From Aggregatibacter actinomycetemcomitans (GTDB taxonomy: Bacteria; Pseudomonadota; Gammaproteobacteria; Enterobacterales; Pasteurellaceae), in assembly GCA_017160915.1 (NCBI GenBank), contig JACAWG010000027.1:1-64000 (forward strand): a stretch of DNA of 64,000 nucleotides. Direction: 5' to 3'. The notes beneath the pieces are model-generated. The model ran no database searches. It had not been told where the DNA came from and worked only from the letters and a program-made list of their open reading frames with translations. The number at the start of each line of letters is the position of its first letter. The first letter of the stretch is position 1. Both the position numbers and the translations under genes were made by a program. This document shows positions 38,623-47,529 of the stretch, piece by piece.

Positions 38623-39222
38623 ATGTTAAAACGCATTTTTGATATTGTTGTCGCCACATTGGCGTTGCTGGTGCTTTCTCCCGTTTATTTTCTGGTTGCC
38701 TATAAAGTAAAGAAAAACCTGGGGTCGCCGGTATTGTTTAAACAAACCCGCCCGGGCTTACACGGCAAACCTTTTGAGATGATTAAATTCCGTACCATGA
38801 AAGATGCGGTGGATGCGCAGGGAAATCCGTTGCCCGACGGCGAGCGTTTAACACCTTTCGGCAAAATGTTGCGCGCCACCAGTTTGGACGAATTGCCGGA
38901 GCTTTGGAACGTATTAAAAGGCGACATGAGCTTAGTCGGTCCGCGACCGTTATTGATGGAATACTTACCGCTTTACGATGAAAACCAGGCGAAACGCCAC
39001 AATGTGAAACCCGGTATTACCGGCTATGCGCAGGTGAACGGGCGTAATGCCATCAGTTGGGAGCAAAAATTCGAGCTGGATACCTGGTATGTGGAGCACC
39101 AATCCTTTTGGCTGGATTTGAAAATTTTGTTTAAAACCGTGCAAAAAGTCATCGCAAAAGATGACATTAATGCGGTGAATGACGCAACAATGCCTAAATT
39201 TGAGGGAAATAAAAAATCATGA
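38623..39222 (+). CDS. pglC: Initiating phosphoglycosyltransferase, PglC-like
   Basis: A 199-residue monotopic sugar-1-phosphate transferase. One N-terminal re-entrant helix (residues about 5-28) is followed by the family motifs IKFRTMKD near 62, TSLDELPELWNVLKGDMSLVGPRPLL near 90-114 with the catalytic Asp-Glu pair, and KPGITGYAQVNGRNAISW. The short form without extra helices acts on UDP-diNAcBac-type or 4-amino-hexosamine sugars in other species. It loads the first sugar onto undecaprenyl phosphate. Its last bases overlap the next start (ATGA). Confidence 0.9.
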   Translation: MLKRIFDIVVATLALLVLSPVYFLVAYKVKKNLGSPVLFKQTRPGLHGKPFEMIKFRTMKDAVDAQGNPLPDGERLTPFGKMLRATSLDELPELWNVLKGDMSLVGPRPLLMEYLPLYDENQAKRHNVKPGITGYAQVNGRNAISWEQKFELDTWYVEHQSFWLDLKILFKTVQKVIAKDDINAVNDATMPKFEGNKKS

Positions 39223-40184
39223 ATATTCTAATTACATCGGCGGGACAACGCGTTTCTTTGGTTCAGGCATTTAAAACCGAACTTACCAAATTAGTGGAAA
39301 ACGGCAAGGTATTAACGGTGGATTTAAACCCGATTCTTGCCCCGGCTTGTCATGTTTCCGACGGCTATTTTCAAGTACCACGGGTAACGGATAAAAATTA
39401 TATCGACACATTACTGCAAATTTGTTTGGAAAATCAGATTAAATTAATTGTGCCGACTATTGATACGGAGCTGTTAATTTTAAGTGAGAATCACGAATTA
39501 TTTCATTCTCGGGGAATTTCCATTTCTATCAGCGACGCGGAATTAATTAAACAATGTCGCGATAAACGTCTGACGCATGAATTATTTACCGAATACGGCA
39601 TCGATATTCCAAAACAATTTGAACGGAATAATTTGCAATTCCCTTTATTTGCCAAACCTTACAACGGTAGTTTAAGTAAAGGTATTTTAGTGGCAAAAAG
39701 TGCGGTGGATTTAACGGATGAAAATTTAAATAATCCGGAACTGTTATTTATGCAATATATTTCACCGGAAGAATATGACGAATATACGGTGGATTGTTAT
39801 TTTGATAAAAACTCGGCATTAAAATGTGCGGTGCCGAGAAAACGTATTTTTGTGCGTGCCGGTGAAATTAATAAAGGCGTGACCAAGAAAAACCAAATTA
39901 TTGATGTATTAACGGAAAAACTTTCCCATTTAAAAGGCGCCCGCGGTTGTATTACGGTGCAGGTTTTTTATCATAAAACGCAGTTTAATGTATTAGGCAT
40001 TGAAATTAATCCGCGTTTTGGCGGCGGTTATCCGTTAAGTTATTTGGCGCGGGCGAATTATCCGCAATGGTTAATTAAAGAATATTTCTTTAATGAAACC
40101 ATTCCGGCATTCGGTGATTGGGAAGATAACTTACTTATGTTGCGTTATGACGCAGAAGTGTTGGTGCATCATTATGAAAAATAA
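39219..40184 (+). CDS. ATP-grasp ligase, carbamoyl-phosphate-synthase-like
   Basis: A 321-residue ATP-grasp protein. The N-terminus MNILITSAGQRVSLVQAF is like the preATP-grasp fold, followed by PTIDTELL, CRDKRLTHELF, the nucleotide-binding FAKPYNGSLSKGI and the metal-binding GIEINPRFGGGYPLSYLARANYP near residue 260. These enzymes join a carboxylate to an amine through an acyl-phosphate, so amide linkage of an acid (often an amino acid) to an amino sugar is plausible. It is AT-richer than its neighbours and overlaps both adjacent genes (ATGA before, 11 bases after). Substrate unknown. Confidence 0.82.
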   Translation: MNILITSAGQRVSLVQAFKTELTKLVENGKVLTVDLNPILAPACHVSDGYFQVPRVTDKNYIDTLLQICLENQIKLIVPTIDTELLILSENHELFHSRGISISISDAELIKQCRDKRLTHELFTEYGIDIPKQFERNNLQFPLFAKPYNGSLSKGILVAKSAVDLTDENLNNPELLFMQYISPEEYDEYTVDCYFDKNSALKCAVPRKRIFVRAGEINKGVTKKNQIIDVLTEKLSHLKGARGCITVQVFYHKTQFNVLGIEINPRFGGGYPLSYLARANYPQWLIKEYFFNETIPAFGDWEDNLLMLRYDAEVLVHHYEK

Positions 40185-40812
40185 AGCCTTGGTTTTAGAT
40201 TTGGATGACACATTATATGCCGAAATTGATTTCTTATATTCCGGCTATAAACATATTACCATGCGGTTGGAACCGGAAAACTGGAAGCCGTTATTTGATC
40301 ATTTGGTGAAGTTATATCACAACGGCGAAAACGCATTTCAATATTTAACCGATAAATATCAAATTGAATTATCCGTATTATTGGAATGGTATCGTTATCA
40401 TAGTCCGGATATTAAATTATTTAAAAATACGCAGGAAATATTAAATAACCTGCGTAAAGATTATAAATTGGCGGTAATTACCGACGGGCGTTCAATTACG
40501 CAGCGTAATAAATTAAAAGCGCTAAATTTAGAAAATGTATTGGATTTTGTTGTCATTTCGGAAGAAATCGGCAGCGAAAAACCGGACCCAAAAAATTTCC
40601 TTGCGGTGCAGGACGCGTTGCAATGCCAGAAATATATTTATATCGGCGATAATCCGAAAAAAGATTTTATTTCGCCGAATAAACTTGGCTGGGAAACTAT
40701 TTGTTTAAGAGATAAAGGAAACAATATTCATAAACAGGACTTCAATATTCACTCGGAATTTCTACCGCACTTTTATATTTCTGAATGGTCAGAATTAATA
40801 TCGGTGCTTTAA
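40174..40812 (+). CDS. HAD-superfamily hydrolase
   Basis: A 212-residue HAD enzyme with all four motifs: DLDDTLYAE near residue 9, TDGRSITQRNK near 100, the Lys in SEKPDPKNF near 133 and GDNPKKDF near 158. I start at MKNKALVLD, inside the end of the ATP-grasp gene; the frame is open further upstream. The overlap suggests that the two proteins act in one step. It may remove phosphate from a sugar or acyl intermediate. AT-rich like its partner, so both may have been acquired together. Confidence 0.85.
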   Translation: MKNKALVLDLDDTLYAEIDFLYSGYKHITMRLEPENWKPLFDHLVKLYHNGENAFQYLTDKYQIELSVLLEWYRYHSPDIKLFKNTQEILNNLRKDYKLAVITDGRSITQRNKLKALNLENVLDFVVISEEIGSEKPDPKNFLAVQDALQCQKYIYIGDNPKKDFISPNKLGWETICLRDKGNNIHKQDFNIHSEFLPHFYISEWSELISVL

Positions 40813-40835
40813 CTTTTAGTCAGTAAGGAATAATT

Positions 40836-42017
40836 ATGCTTAATACGTCTTTTGAACCTTGGCCGTCATTTACTCAGCAGGAAGCGGATGCCGTTTCTCA
40901 AGTGATTTTATCCAATAAAGTGAATTATTGGACGGGCACCGAATGCCGTGAATTTGAAAAGGAATTCGCGGCATATTGTCAAACCAAATACGCGGTGGCG
41001 TTGATGAACGGTACGGTGGCGCTGGATGTAGCGTTAAAAGCGCTGAATATCGGGCGGGGCGACGATGTGATCGTGACCTCCCGTACCTTTTTAGCCTCCG
41101 CCAGTGCCATTGTGACAGCAGGGGCGAATCCGATTTTCGCCGATGTGGAATTGGATTCACAAAACATTTCCCGTCGCACCATTGAAGACGTCTTAACCCC
41201 GAACACCAAAGCTATTATTTGTGTCCACTTGGCGGGTTGGATGTGTGATATGGACCCGATTATGCAATTAGCTGAAGAAAAAGGGCTATATGTGATTGAA
41301 GACTGCGCACAGGCGCATGGCGCGAAATACAAAGGCAAACCGGCAGGCTCCATCGGGCATATCGGCGCTTGGTCGTTCTGCCAGGATAAAATCATGACCA
41401 CCGGCGGCGAAGGCGGCATGGTGACCACCAACGACGATAATCTGTGGAAAAAAATGTGGTCGTACAAAGATCACGGCAAAGATTATGACACGGTGTATAA
41501 CAAACAGCATCCGCCGGGATTCCGTTGGCTGCACGATTCCTTCGGTACCAACTGGCGCATGATGGAAGTGCAGGCGGTGCTGGGGCGTATTCAGCTGACC
41601 CGCATGGCGGATTGGACGGCGAAACGCAATGCCAATATGGCGCTGATTTTTGATGCGTTTGCGGATAGCCCGTATTTTACCGTACATAAACCGAATTCGG
41701 ATTACGTGCACGCCGCTTACAAATGCTATGTGCAGGTGAATTCCGATGCCTTACCGGCGGGCTGGTCGCGGGATCGTATTATGCAGGCGATTAACGATCA
41801 GAATGTGCCTTGTTACAGCGGTTCCTGCTCCGAAGTGTATTTGGAAAAAGCCTTTGACGGTACCCCGTGGCGACCAAAAGTGCGGTTAAAAAATGCGGTG
41901 AAATTAGGCGAAGAAAGTTTAATGTTTTTGGTTCACCCGACATTAAGCGAACAGAGTCTTGAGCGTTGCCGTTTGGCGATCAAAAACGTGATCAAACAAT
42001 TAGCCGATGAGGCGTAA
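40836..42017 (+). CDS. DegT-family sugar aminotransferase (4-amino sugar type)
   Basis: A 393-residue PLP aminotransferase of the DegT/DnrJ/EryC1 fold. The PLP lysine is Lys185 in SFCQDKIMTTGGEGG and the substrate-side motif is VIEDCAQAHGA. It is distinct from the WbpE-like enzyme encoded earlier in the locus. Beside a PglF-like dehydratase, it most likely aminates the 4-keto-6-deoxy sugar to a 4-amino-4,6-dideoxy-N-acetylhexosamine. The gluco or galacto configuration cannot be told from sequence. An AAGGAA ribosome site precedes the ATG. Confidence 0.85.
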   Translation: MLNTSFEPWPSFTQQEADAVSQVILSNKVNYWTGTECREFEKEFAAYCQTKYAVALMNGTVALDVALKALNIGRGDDVIVTSRTFLASASAIVTAGANPIFADVELDSQNISRRTIEDVLTPNTKAIICVHLAGWMCDMDPIMQLAEEKGLYVIEDCAQAHGAKYKGKPAGSIGHIGAWSFCQDKIMTTGGEGGMVTTNDDNLWKKMWSYKDHGKDYDTVYNKQHPPGFRWLHDSFGTNWRMMEVQAVLGRIQLTRMADWTAKRNANMALIFDAFADSPYFTVHKPNSDYVHAAYKCYVQVNSDALPAGWSRDRIMQAINDQNVPCYSGSCSEVYLEKAFDGTPWRPKVRLKNAVKLGEESLMFLVHPTLSEQSLERCRLAIKNVIKQLADEA

Positions 42018-42034
42018 TTAAGAGGCGATATATC

Positions 42035-43969
42035 GTGATAAAGTCTTTTGTTGCAAGGCTGGTGATAGCGTCAATATGGGCAAAAGTCATGGGTCTGATG
42101 TTGATGGACTTGTTGGTTTTTCCGATTTTGTTGTGGCTTTGCTATTCCTTACGCTTATTCGATGTTTCCATTTATTACATCGTGCCTCAAATTTATTTAA
42201 GCGAGGTATGGATTTCAGTGCTTGCCGTGGCAAGTTTGTTTATTTGTCGGGTCTATCATTTTGTGATTCGCACATTTAATGAAAATCTGATTTTCCGCTT
42301 GATTATCGCCACGGCGATGACCGTTATCGCCCTGTTCTCACTGAAAAATCTGACCGGTTCATTTATTCCGACTTCGGTGATTCTGATGTTCGGTTTTATG
42401 ATGTTCCTGTGGGTGTTACTCAGCCGAACCATTATTCGTTTATTGGTGCGTAATATTCTGAGTTCCAGCAAAGTCAGTAAGCGTATCGCCATTTATGGTG
42501 CGGGTGCGGCAGGTCAGCAAATTGCCCAAACCTTGGTGAATTCCGATGAGCACGTGCCGTTATTTTTTATTGACGACGATAAGAATTTAATTAATCGCCG
42601 TGCGGGCAGATTAAAAATTTATTCGGCAGAAGCGGGATTGGACGCCTTAAGACGCTATGAAATCGATGAGATTCTGATTGCGTTGCCGTCGGTCAGTCGT
42701 GCCAGAAAAAATGAAATCGTTGAATTTTTATCACAATCTCATTTACGCATTATGGAATTACCGGGGTTAACGGAATTGGTGGACGGTAAAATCAATATTG
42801 CGGATATGAAGGAAATCAACATCATTGATTTGCTCGGACGCGATCCGGTGGATCCGGTGCCGGAATTGTTTGGTAAAAATATTCGTGATCAGATTGTAAT
42901 GGTAACGGGCGCGGGCGGTTCTATCGGCTCCGAATTATGTCGTCAGATTATTCGTAACCGCCCGAAATTGTTGTTGTTGTATGAAATCTCCGAATATGCG
43001 CTGTATGCCATTGAGCAGGATTTGAAAGACATTATGCACAAGGAATCCATCAGCGACGTGATCGTATTGCCGTTGTTAGGCAGTGTACAAAATACCCAAC
43101 GCCTCACGGACATCATGCGGACGTTTCATGTGGAAACCGTTTACCACGCGGCAGCCTATAAACATGTGCCGATGGTGGAATACAACGTGATTGAAGGGGT
43201 GCAGAATAATATTTTCGGCACTTACAACACCGCCAAAGCGGCAATTGCGGCAGGCGTGAACTCCTTTGTGTTGATTTCCACCGACAAAGCGGTACGTCCG
43301 ACCAACGTGATGGGCAGCACCAAGCGTATTGCCGAGCTGTGTTTGCAGGCGTTGGCAAAAGAAAAAGGCAAATCCCACGACACCTTATTTTCCATGGTGC
43401 GTTTCGGCAATGTATTGGGATCCTCCGGTTCTGTGATTCCGCTATTCAAAAAACAAATTGAACAGGGCGGACCGATTACGGTGACCGATAAACGCATTAT
43501 TCGCTACTTTATGACCATTCCCGAAGCGGCGCAGTTAGTGATTCAGGCGGGCGCCATGGCAAAAGGCGGCGATGTGTTTATTCTGGATATGGGCGAGCCG
43601 GTAAAAATCGTGGATTTGGCTCGTAATCTGATCAAACTGTCGGGCTTCAGTATTCGTGACGAAGAACACCCTGACGGTGAAATCGAAATTCGTTTTACCG
43701 GTTTAAGACCGGGCGAGAAGCTTTATGAAGAGCTGCTTATCGGTGATGACAATGTCGAACCGACCTATCATGAACGAATCATGACGGCAAGAGAAGTCTC
43801 TTTGTCGTTAAACGAGTTGAACGAGCTGATTCGTCAGCTTGAAAAGGCTTGTGATAATAATGACTGCGAAGAAATTCGTCGCCTATTATTGAACGCGCCG
43901 ACGGGTTACCAACCTGTCAGTGAATTGGCGGATTTTGTCTGGACAAGACAACAAAATTCGAATGATTAA
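42035..43969 (+). CDS. pglF: UDP-N-acetylglucosamine 4,6-dehydratase, PglF/WbpM-like
   Basis: A 644-residue inner-membrane enzyme. Four or five N-terminal helices cover residues about 15-130; a CoA-binding-like domain follows (AIYGAGAAGQQIA near 150). The catalytic extended SDR domain begins near residue 288 with TGAGGSIGSELCRQI and carries STDKAVRPTNVMGSTKR near 412. It converts UDP-GlcNAc to the 4-keto-6-deoxy sugar. GTG start with an AGAGGCG ribosome site. The C-terminal extension QPVSELADFVWTRQ is ordinary. It feeds the aminotransferase encoded upstream. Confidence 0.92.
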   Translation: MIKSFVARLVIASIWAKVMGLMLMDLLVFPILLWLCYSLRLFDVSIYYIVPQIYLSEVWISVLAVASLFICRVYHFVIRTFNENLIFRLIIATAMTVIALFSLKNLTGSFIPTSVILMFGFMMFLWVLLSRTIIRLLVRNILSSSKVSKRIAIYGAGAAGQQIAQTLVNSDEHVPLFFIDDDKNLINRRAGRLKIYSAEAGLDALRRYEIDEILIALPSVSRARKNEIVEFLSQSHLRIMELPGLTELVDGKINIADMKEINIIDLLGRDPVDPVPELFGKNIRDQIVMVTGAGGSIGSELCRQIIRNRPKLLLLYEISEYALYAIEQDLKDIMHKESISDVIVLPLLGSVQNTQRLTDIMRTFHVETVYHAAAYKHVPMVEYNVIEGVQNNIFGTYNTAKAAIAAGVNSFVLISTDKAVRPTNVMGSTKRIAELCLQALAKEKGKSHDTLFSMVRFGNVLGSSGSVIPLFKKQIEQGGPITVTDKRIIRYFMTIPEAAQLVIQAGAMAKGGDVFILDMGEPVKIVDLARNLIKLSGFSIRDEEHPDGEIEIRFTGLRPGEKLYEELLIGDDNVEPTYHERIMTAREVSLSLNELNELIRQLEKACDNNDCEEIRRLLLNAPTGYQPVSELADFVWTRQQNSND

Positions 43970-44016
43970 CCTTGGCTTGACGTTTTAACAAGCCCCATAC
44001 TATAACGATCTAAATT

Positions 44017-45180
44017 ATGAAAAAACTCAGTAAATCTCTGTTTTTGGTCGGTGCCGTGTTTTCACTTTCGGCCTGTTCCGTTTTGTTGCCAAGTTCGGGT
44101 TCACCAATGACCAAGAAAGCCGAAGTGGTCGGCGAAAAAGTGGATTATGCCAAAGCGGTGGACGCTTATCTGATTACCCCGCAATTGTTGAGACAATTGT
44201 CACCGGTTAATGCCTCCGCCCGTTCCAATACAAGTTTGGATAGTGCCGTGAAAGGTTATCAATATCGTGTCGGTCCGGGTGACGTGTTGAATGTAACCGT
44301 ATGGGATCACCCCGAATTGACGACGCCGGCGGGTTCTTATCGTTCCGCTTCCGAAGCCGGTAACCAGGTTCACGCCAACGGCACCATGTTTTACCCTTAT
44401 GTGGGTTCCATAAAGGTCGCCGGTTTAACCGTACAGCAAATCCGTGATCGTTTAACCAAATCCTTGGCGAATTACATTGCCGACCCGCAGGTTGAAGTGA
44501 ATGTTGCGGCGTTTAAATCACAAAAAGCCTATGTAACCGGCGAAGTGAAATCACCGGGGCAACAATTCATCAGTAACGTACCGCTCACCTTATTGGACGC
44601 CATCAACAAAGCGGGCGGTTTATCCGATCACGCCGATTGGCATAATGTGAAAATCACCCGCAACGGCAGAGATCAAACGGTTTCCGTTGAAGCGCTTATT
44701 CAACGCGGCGACTTAACGCAAAACCGTTTGCTAACTAACGGTGACATTGTGCATATTCCGCGTAACGATACCATGAAGATTTTCGTGGTGGGCGAAGTGG
44801 TTCAACCGCAATTCCTTACTATCGGACGTAACGGCATGACCTTAACGGAAGCCATTAGTGCGAGCGGCGGCATTGATAAACTGTCCTCCGACGCAACGGG
44901 GATCTTCGTTATTCGCGGTCAACGTGGCGCCCATGAAATGGTGAAAACCGACAAAGGAGAATCCGTGGAGAAAGTGGCGAATATCTATCAGTTAGATGTC
45001 ACCAACCCGACCGCCTATATCTTGGGTACGGAATTCTATTTGCGTCCGCATGATGTGGTTTATGTGACCACCGCACCGATTACCCGCTGGAACCGCGTGA
45101 TTTCACAAGTGGTACCGACAATCAGCGGTTACAACGACCTGACCGAAGGTACGTTAAGAATCAGAACATGGGGACGATAG
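44017..45180 (+). CDS. wza: Outer-membrane polysaccharide export lipoprotein Wza
   Basis: A 387-residue outer-membrane exporter. A lipoprotein signal peptide ends in LSAC with the lipidated Cys20. The polysaccharide export domain begins with YRVGPGDVLNVTVWDHPELT, followed by SLBB-type repeats (VYVTGEVKSPGQ, IFVVGEVVQPQF) and a C-terminal segment for the amphipathic helix. Wza octamers form the outer-membrane exit channel and contact Wzc. It is followed by a 120-base gap with a hairpin, where E. coli-type loci carry a tyrosine phosphatase gene (wzb) that is absent here. Confidence 0.93.
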   Translation: MKKLSKSLFLVGAVFSLSACSVLLPSSGSPMTKKAEVVGEKVDYAKAVDAYLITPQLLRQLSPVNASARSNTSLDSAVKGYQYRVGPGDVLNVTVWDHPELTTPAGSYRSASEAGNQVHANGTMFYPYVGSIKVAGLTVQQIRDRLTKSLANYIADPQVEVNVAAFKSQKAYVTGEVKSPGQQFISNVPLTLLDAINKAGGLSDHADWHNVKITRNGRDQTVSVEALIQRGDLTQNRLLTNGDIVHIPRNDTMKIFVVGEVVQPQFLTIGRNGMTLTEAISASGGIDKLSSDATGIFVIRGQRGAHEMVKTDKGESVEKVANIYQLDVTNPTAYILGTEFYLRPHDVVYVTTAPITRWNRVISQVVPTISGYNDLTEGTLRIRTWGR

Positions 45181-45203
45181 TCCGAAGTTTATTAATCAGG
45201 AAC

Positions 45204-45234
45204 GAAATACCGACCGTAATTTGTGCGGTATTTC
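45204..45234 (+). terminator. Hairpin between wza and wzc
   Basis: GAAATACCG pairs with CGGTATTTC over a 13-base loop, followed by TTCCATC and then a T-rich stretch (CTTTTTTG). It may lower wzc expression or protect the end of the wza message. It contains a degenerate uptake-signal core. Confidence 0.4.
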
Positions 45235-45300
45235 TTCCATCAATGCTTTTTTGTAACAGTTACCGTTTTCCGGTATTAAAAAAGCCGAACAAAGGGTTTT

Positions 45301-47412
45301 ATGATGAGTAAAAAACAGAATGACGTAATTGATCTGAGTAAACTGCTAGCCGTCTTTTGGGATCGGAAAGGGACTATTATTTATACCACTTTACTCTTTA
45401 TCGTGTTGGGCGTGGTGTATGCCTTGCTGGCACCGTCCATTTACAGCGCCAATGCTTCCGTTCAGGTGGAAGCGAAATATACCGGTGGTGCTTTGAAAGA
45501 TCTTTCCACCATGTTTGAACAGGAATCTTCCGCCGGCACCGAAATCGCGGTGATTAAATCCCGAGCGATCTTAACGGGCGCGGCAGAGGATTTGAATCTT
45601 TCTACGCAAATCACACCGAAATATACCATCCCGTTTTTCAGCAAAGGCTGGGAAAAACTGACCGGCGAAACACCGGAGCTAACCACCTCCCGCTTTATTC
45701 CTAAGCGTAAAGAATTAGATAACGCCGTATTGGAAATCGGTCCGAATCCCGGCGAGTACAGTTTATTTGATGACGACGGTAAACTCGTTTTGGAAGGGAA
45801 AGTCGGTCAAACCTATGATACCGATGACGTAAATATCGAAGTCACTTATTTAAAAGGGGATGTCGGCAAACGCTTTTCCCTGGAAAAATTGGATGAACTG
45901 AAAATCGTCACCGAGTTACAGAAAAAACTCTCTGTCGAAGAGCAGGGCAAACTCACCGGCGTGATCACGTTAAGTCTTAACGGTGAGGATAAAGAGTATA
46001 TTTACAACGTACTGCGCGCCATCACCGCAAGCTACATTCGTCACAGCACCGCACGCAACTCCGCCGAAGCGGAAAAAAGCCTAGAATTCTTAAAAAATCG
46101 TTTGCCGGAAGTGCGTGAACGCTTGGCGCAATCGGAAAATGCGTTAAACCAATATCGCCAAAAAACCACTTCTTTGGATCTTGGTTTAGAAGCCAAATCC
46201 ATGTTGGATACCATGGTGCAATTGGAAGAGGATTTGAACGCCTTAACCATTAAGGAAAGTGAAATTTCCCAACGCTTCAAACGCAATCACCCGACTTACG
46301 TCGCCTTATTGGAACAACGTAAAGTCTTGTTGAAGGAAAAAGCCCGCCTGACGAAAGACATGGAAAACCTGCCGGAAACCCAAAAAGAAGTGGTACGTTT
46401 AACCCGCGACTTTGAATCCGACCAGGAAATTTACGTTCAGTTACAAAATAAAATTCAGGAACTTGATGTTATCCGCGCCGGCGCGGTGAGTAACGTACGC
46501 ATTCTGGATCAGGCGCAGGTTATGCCGGATCCGATAGCGCCGCGTAAACTGCTGATTTTGGTGTTCTCCATCATTCTCGGCGGGATGGCCGGTTGCGCAG
46601 TGGTTATCCTGAGAAGTTTCTCCAACAAAGGCATCAAGGGAACGGAAGAGATTACCGACCTCGGATTAAACGTCTATGCCACCGTGCCTTATGCACATAA
46701 ACAAAACGCGTTATCGCGCAAACTTTCCTCGAAAAAAGCCGGTGACGTGTCCATTCTGTTATCGGAGCGTTTCTCCGACGATTTGGCGGTTGAAGCCCTG
46801 CGCGGATTAAGAACCGACCTTAACTATCTGTTGAACAACGCGAAGAATAACCTTGTGCTGTTCTCCGGCATCACGGCGAACGCCGGTAAAGGCTTCATTT
46901 CGGGCAACCTTGCCAATTTACTGGCGCAAACCCACCAAAAAGTGTTGTTTATCGATGCGGATTTACGCCGTGGCTATGTGCATAAACTGTTACGTCTTGA
47001 TAACCAAAACGGCTTGTCCGATGTGTTAAGCCAAGGCACTGCCTTTGATCAAAGCGTGCAGGCGGCGAATGATCATCTTCATGTCATCACCCGAGGCACC
47101 GCCCCGCAGAACCCGTCAGAGTTATTATCCTCCGCCCGTTTTGCTCAGTTGTTGAATTGGGCTTCGACAAATTACGACGTGGTTATCGTCTCCGCACCGC
47201 CGATACTCGCCGTGACTGATGCCGCCGTCATCGCACAACACACGGGGATGGTCTTGCTTATCGGACGCTTTGACCAAACCACCCAAAAAGAAATCGACGT
47301 CTCCCGCCAACGTTTCGCCAACGCCGGCGTACAGGTAAAAGGCATGATCCTTAACGGACTCAAACCCCAAGCCGCCACCAAAGACGACTACTTCCACCGC
47401 TATTACGGCTAA
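45301..47412 (+). CDS. wzc: Polysaccharide co-polymerase Wzc with a diverged BY-kinase domain
   Basis: A 703-residue protein: Wzz domain with helix at residues 20-45, a long periplasmic coiled-coil part (about 250-400), a second helix near 415-440, and a C-terminal kinase-like domain from about 490. The Walker A' (VLFIDADLRRGY) is intact, but Walker A reads NAGKGFI, with Gly531 for the usual Ser/Thr, and Walker B reads VVIVSAPP, with Ser631 for the usual Asp. The C-terminal tyrosine cluster is short (DDYFHRYYG). It should still control chain length and export. The kinase activity is in doubt. ATG at 45304 is an alternative start. Confidence 0.92.
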   Translation: MMSKKQNDVIDLSKLLAVFWDRKGTIIYTTLLFIVLGVVYALLAPSIYSANASVQVEAKYTGGALKDLSTMFEQESSAGTEIAVIKSRAILTGAAEDLNLSTQITPKYTIPFFSKGWEKLTGETPELTTSRFIPKRKELDNAVLEIGPNPGEYSLFDDDGKLVLEGKVGQTYDTDDVNIEVTYLKGDVGKRFSLEKLDELKIVTELQKKLSVEEQGKLTGVITLSLNGEDKEYIYNVLRAITASYIRHSTARNSAEAEKSLEFLKNRLPEVRERLAQSENALNQYRQKTTSLDLGLEAKSMLDTMVQLEEDLNALTIKESEISQRFKRNHPTYVALLEQRKVLLKEKARLTKDMENLPETQKEVVRLTRDFESDQEIYVQLQNKIQELDVIRAGAVSNVRILDQAQVMPDPIAPRKLLILVFSIILGGMAGCAVVILRSFSNKGIKGTEEITDLGLNVYATVPYAHKQNALSRKLSSKKAGDVSILLSERFSDDLAVEALRGLRTDLNYLLNNAKNNLVLFSGITANAGKGFISGNLANLLAQTHQKVLFIDADLRRGYVHKLLRLDNQNGLSDVLSQGTAFDQSVQAANDHLHVITRGTAPQNPSELLSSARFAQLLNWASTNYDVVIVSAPPILAVTDAAVIAQHTGMVLLIGRFDQTTQKEIDVSRQRFANAGVQVKGMILNGLKPQAATKDDYFHRYYG

Positions 47413-47440
47413 AAAGTGCGGTCGATTTTCAACTTGTTTT

Positions 47441-47471
47441 TAAAGGTCACATCATGTGACCTTTATTTTTT
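47441..47471 (+). terminator. Terminator of the polysaccharide operon
   Basis: TAAAGGTCACAT and its complement form a palindrome, followed by TTTTTTG. It lies about 30 bases after the wzc stop, behind one uptake-signal core, and marks the end of the polysaccharide operon. Confidence 0.8.
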
Positions 47472-47529
47472 GTTGCCGGTTAAAGGGAAAACGCAAAAAA
47501 CATCGTGAAAACCAACTGCACTTTTTACC

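Noticed and set aside
40093-40173. Earlier start for the HAD hydrolase inside the ATP-grasp gene
   Set aside because: The HAD motif normally begins within the first ten residues; the ATG at 40174 fits and the upstream part is the ATP-grasp C-terminus in another frame.
42035-43969. Reading PglF as two genes (membrane part and dehydratase)
   Set aside because: The frame is continuous, and full-length enzymes of this family have the same membrane plus SDR layout.
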